From: Roseiflexus castenholzii DSM 13941
GTDB lineage: Bacteria; Chloroflexota; Chloroflexia; Chloroflexales; Roseiflexaceae
Assembly: GCF_000017805.1 (NCBI RefSeq)
Contig: NC_009767.1
Location: 620,001-684,000 of the forward strand
Direction of reading: 5' to 3'
DNA length: 64,000 nucleotides
Within the stretch, counting starts at the first letter, position 1, and each line of letters starts with the position of its first letter. Positions 61,744 through 64,000 of this stretch are shown one piece after another. A program made the position numbers and the translations under genes. The notes beneath the pieces were generated by a model. The model was not told the DNA's origin. It searched no databases and saw only the letters and a list, made by a program, of their open reading frames with translations.

Positions 61744-63438
61744 CTACGACAACCCTCTCGTTCTTCCTTCGGCATCGATGTCGATCCGCTCAGCGGCAGG
61801 ATGGGCTGGCAACCCCGGCATCGTGCGAATGTCGCCTGCCAGCGGATAGATGAAGCCCGCCCCGGCTGCCAGGCGCACGTCGCGGATCGGGAAGACATAC
61901 CCCGAAGGCGCGCCGCGCAGTTTCGGGTCGTGGCTGATCGATAAATGCGTTTTTGCCATGCAGATCGGCAGGTTGCCGTACCCCTGATGTTCGAACTGCG
62001 CCAGTCGCCGTGAGGCTTCAGGGGTGTACTCCACCCGCGTAGCCCCATACACCTTCGTTGCCAGTGTTTCGATCTTCTCGCGCAGACTCATATCGAGCGG
62101 GTAGAGTGGGGTAAACGTCCCAGGCGCTTCACACGCCTGTATCGCCGCTCTTGCCAGATCGCAACCGCCTGCGCCGCCTTCGGCGAAGACAAAACTTTCG
62201 ACCACATCGAACGCTCCTGATTCGCGCGCGACCTGCCGTATCACCTCAACTTCCGATGGAAAATCGTCGGGGAAGCGGTTGATCGCCACAACCACCGGTC
62301 GACCGAAGAGGCGCGCGATGCGCACCTGAGCCGCCAGGTTCGCTGCTCCATCCGCAACATCCTCCGGGTTCTCCTCGGCAAGCCGTGGATCGAGCGGTCT
62401 GCCGGCGGTGATGGTGTAGCGCCCACTGTGCGCCTTGAGCGCCCGCACCGTTGCTACCAGCACAACCGCATCCGGCGCCAGACCAGAGGCGCGACATTTG
62501 ATGTCGCAAAACTTCTCGAAGCCGATGTCAGCGCCGAACCCGCTTTCGGTGACCACGTAATCGGCGCAGTGCAACCCGATCATGTCCGCCAGCACCGATG
62601 AGGCGCCGTGCGCAATGTTGGCGAACGGTCCGCAATGGACCAGCGCCGGCGATCCTTCGAGCGTCTGCAACAGGTTCGGTTTGATGGCTTCCTTGAGCAA
62701 GACGGTCATAGCGCCTGCGGCATGCAGATCCTCGGCGGTCACCGGCGCGCCATCGCGCGTGTACGCCGCCACAATGCGCCCCAATCGCTGTCGCAGGTCG
62801 TGCAGATTTGTCGTCAGCGCGAGGATCGCCATCACTTCCGAGGCAACCGTGATGTCGAACTGCGTCTGGCGCATCGGTCCATCTTCTTTCTTTCCCAACC
62901 CCACCACAACATTGCGCAGCACGCGGTCGCTAATGTCCACCACGCGGGACCAGAAAATTGCATACGGATCGATGCCGCACTGATTGCCGTGATGCAGGTG
63001 ATTGTCGATCATGGCGGCAAGCAGGTTGTGCGCTGCGCCAATTGCGTGAATGTCGCCGGTCAGATGCAGGTTGAACTGCTCCATCGGCAACACCTGGCTA
63101 TACCCGCCGCCAGCCGCGCCCCCCTTGATGCCGAAGGTCGGTCCCATTGAAGGTTGGCGGATGGTAACGACGGAACGTTTCCCCAGGCGCGCCAGCGCCT
63201 GCCCCAGGCCGATGGTGGTGGTGGTTTTGCCTTCACCCAGCGGCGTGGGGGTGATCGCGGTGACGACAATGTAGCGACCGCGCGGTTGATCGGTCAACCG
63301 CTGGAGGATGCCCAGATCGATTTTGGCGATACTGCGACCGTACAGTTCGATATCATCGTCGGTTAGCCCAAGGTCGGCGGCGACGGCGCGAATCGGGCGA
63401 AGGCGCGCCGCCTGAGCGATGTCGAGATCGGAACGCAT
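61744..63438 (-). CDS. fhs: formate-tetrahydrofolate ligase
   Basis: 564 aa, the usual size. The N-terminal ATP loop is TPTPLGEGKTTTTIGLGQAL at about residues 65-84, followed by RQPSMGPTFGIKGGAAGGGY, ITGDIHAIGAAHNLLAA in the form of LTGDIHAIGAAHNLLAA, and the C-terminal DVRLAAGAGFIYPLAGDIRTMPGLP. It makes 10-formyl-tetrahydrofolate from formate and ATP, feeding purine and one-carbon metabolism. The ATG at 63438 follows AAGGAGC; the frame open further upstream lacks a ribosome-binding site. Confidence 0.96.
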   Translation of the reverse strand: MRSDLDIAQAARLRPIRAVAADLGLTDDDIELYGRSIAKIDLGILQRLTDQPRGRYIVVTAITPTPLGEGKTTTTIGLGQALARLGKRSVVTIRQPSMGPTFGIKGGAAGGGYSQVLPMEQFNLHLTGDIHAIGAAHNLLAAMIDNHLHHGNQCGIDPYAIFWSRVVDISDRVLRNVVVGLGKKEDGPMRQTQFDITVASEVMAILALTTNLHDLRQRLGRIVAAYTRDGAPVTAEDLHAAGAMTVLLKEAIKPNLLQTLEGSPALVHCGPFANIAHGASSVLADMIGLHCADYVVTESGFGADIGFEKFCDIKCRASGLAPDAVVLVATVRALKAHSGRYTITAGRPLDPRLAEENPEDVADGAANLAAQVRIARLFGRPVVVAINRFPDDFPSEVEVIRQVARESGAFDVVESFVFAEGGAGGCDLARAAIQACEAPGTFTPLYPLDMSLREKIETLATKVYGATRVEYTPEASRRLAQFEHQGYGNLPICMAKTHLSISHDPKLRGAPSGYVFPIRDVRLAAGAGFIYPLAGDIRTMPGLPAHPAAERIDIDAEGRTRGLS

Positions 63439-63458
63439 AGCTGCTCCTTCGAAGCATG

Positions 63459-63496
63459 ATACTGCGGATGCGTCATTGCAACCGCATCCGCAGTAT
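63459..63496. promoter_or_regulatory. perfect 14-bp inverted repeat upstream of fhs
   Basis: ATACTGCGGATGCG and CGCATCCGCAGTAT with a 10-nt loop lie 21 bp before the fhs start codon, between fhs and the next gene's stop, both read on the - strand. It may be a terminator-like hairpin of the upstream VOC gene, a leader structure of fhs or an operator. The arms are exactly complementary. Confidence 0.6.
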
Positions 63497-63552
63497 AGCA
63501 AACAAACACGAGGGCGGTAGTGCGAAAGTAAGAACAGCGTCTGAAAACTCCG

Positions 63553-64000
63553 CTACTGTGGGGACAATGCGCCAATGCGGATCGATGCCCCGTGAGTTCG
63601 CGCCGGATCGAGATTGCCGGGTGCGCCGCCGCACAACTCCAGCGCGCAGAGACCTTCGCGGCGGAGGTGTTCGTTCAAAGCGACCAGCACAATTGCCGAT
63701 GATCCGAGGAGAAAGGTGATACCTTCGGTGGAAGTCGCGCCCTCGGCGCCCAGGAGTGCGCGGTAGCGCGCGGCGCTCTCCGCCAGATCGCGGGCGGCAA
63801 CCAGCACTCGTGCCATGCCGGTGACGCCGTTCGCGTGCTGACGCGCTGCACCAGTCGGAACCCGCAGATCGCGCGGGGTCACATCGCCACAAAGGAACGG
63901 CAGGTCCGGCGTGGCGGGGCGGGCCGTCTTCCAGGCGATGCGCACGCCATCGGGTCGCTCCCTGCCACCGGCGAAAGGACCGGCAATCTCCAGTCCGCGC
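63553..64000 (-). CDS. VOC-family protein, truncated by the window edge
   Basis: 149 codons are visible; the frame continues past base 64000 without a start that fits. Visible are GLEIAGPFAGGRERPDG, then KTARPATPDLPFLCGDVTPR, and a VOC-like C-terminal unit GVTGMARVLVAARDLAESAARYRALLG ending in GASIRIG (segments read separately). This matches the glyoxalase_3-like group, where two VOC domains lie in one chain of roughly 200-280 aa. A GTG at 63945 could be read as a start, but homologous-looking sequence upstream of it argues against that. Substrate unknown. Confidence 0.75.
   Translation of the reverse strand, partial: RGLEIAGPFAGGRERPDGVRIAWKTARPATPDLPFLCGDVTPRDLRVPTGAARQHANGVTGMARVLVAARDLAESAARYRALLGAEGATSTEGITFLLGSSAIVLVALNEHLRREGLCALELCGGAPGNLDPARTHGASIRIGALSPQ

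Noticed and set aside
1..64000. tRNA, rRNA or riboswitch genes
   Set aside because: No cloverleaf, rRNA core or known riboswitch pattern was recognised by eye; a covariance-model scan would be needed to exclude short RNAs.

Overview
The window is about 60% G+C, dense with protein genes, and carries no rRNA or tRNA that I could recognise. Several things point to a filamentous Chloroflexota bacterium close to Roseiflexus: lipoprotein and ABC-type sugar uptake genes, a Wzx/Wzy-type exopolysaccharide locus without an outer-membrane exporter, S/T-P-rich secreted proteins and dispersed GC-rich repeats. This taxonomic call comes from gene content and memory of the group, not from a search.

Layout. 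(1) 1-4283, + strand: a sugar-type ABC permease pair, a RidA-like protein, a CBM9-like protein and a short-chain dehydrogenase, closely spaced as one operon; its binding-protein gene is probably off the left edge. (2) 4289-27595, - strand: one tightly packed run of 18 genes for an extracellular polysaccharide. Read in transcription order it contains a Wzz/BY-kinase-like protein whose ATP-binding motifs are lost, a HlyD-type adaptor, a large secreted protein, flippase, polymerase, two GT4 glycosyltransferases, the initiating sugar-phosphate transferase, a GNAT, a PIG-L deacetylase, an acyl carrier protein, an AMP-forming ligase, an AsnB-type amidotransferase, an NAD-synthetase-like enzyme, a FemAB/GNAT-like transferase, a sugar aminotransferase, a YdcF-like protein and a membrane nucleotide-sugar dehydratase. 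Together these suggest a glycan with deacetylated, aminated and acylated or amidated sugars. (3) 27596-28415: divergent regulatory DNA. (4) 28416-31270, + strand: two exported proteins of unknown role. (5) 31176-38965: a mobile-element-rich stretch. A CBS-domain gene is split by a 1149-bp transposase-free element with a perfect 3-bp target duplication (TAA), and a 597-bp relative lies at 37621-38217. Between them are a VOC protein, a di-haem cytochrome c peroxidase and a large SdrD-B-like surface protein. (6) 39120-48908: penicillin-binding protein, PIG-V-like mannosyltransferase, Ser/Thr kinase, alkyltransferase-like protein, LacI-family regulator and a PQQ-type beta-propeller protein. (7) 48973-60936, + strand: a second complete sugar ABC importer followed by an MFS/spermidine-synthase fusion, two Gfo/Idh/MocA oxidoreductases, a GH20 hexosaminidase and a GH1 beta-glucosidase, forming a glycoside uptake and breakdown locus. 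(8) 61122-61650: a degenerate CRISPR-like array with duplicated spacers, then formate-tetrahydrofolate ligase and a truncated VOC gene at the right edge.

The most notable findings are the composite MITE-like element (two direct-repeat modules with TACCAATGAC ends flanking a G-rich tandem repeat, always bordered by TNA trinucleotides), whose excision in silico restores the interrupted CBS gene exactly in frame; the CRISPR-like relic without cas genes; the ATPase-dead Wzc-like protein; and the acyl/amide modification module in the polysaccharide operon, which resembles exosortase-associated loci but has no exosortase.
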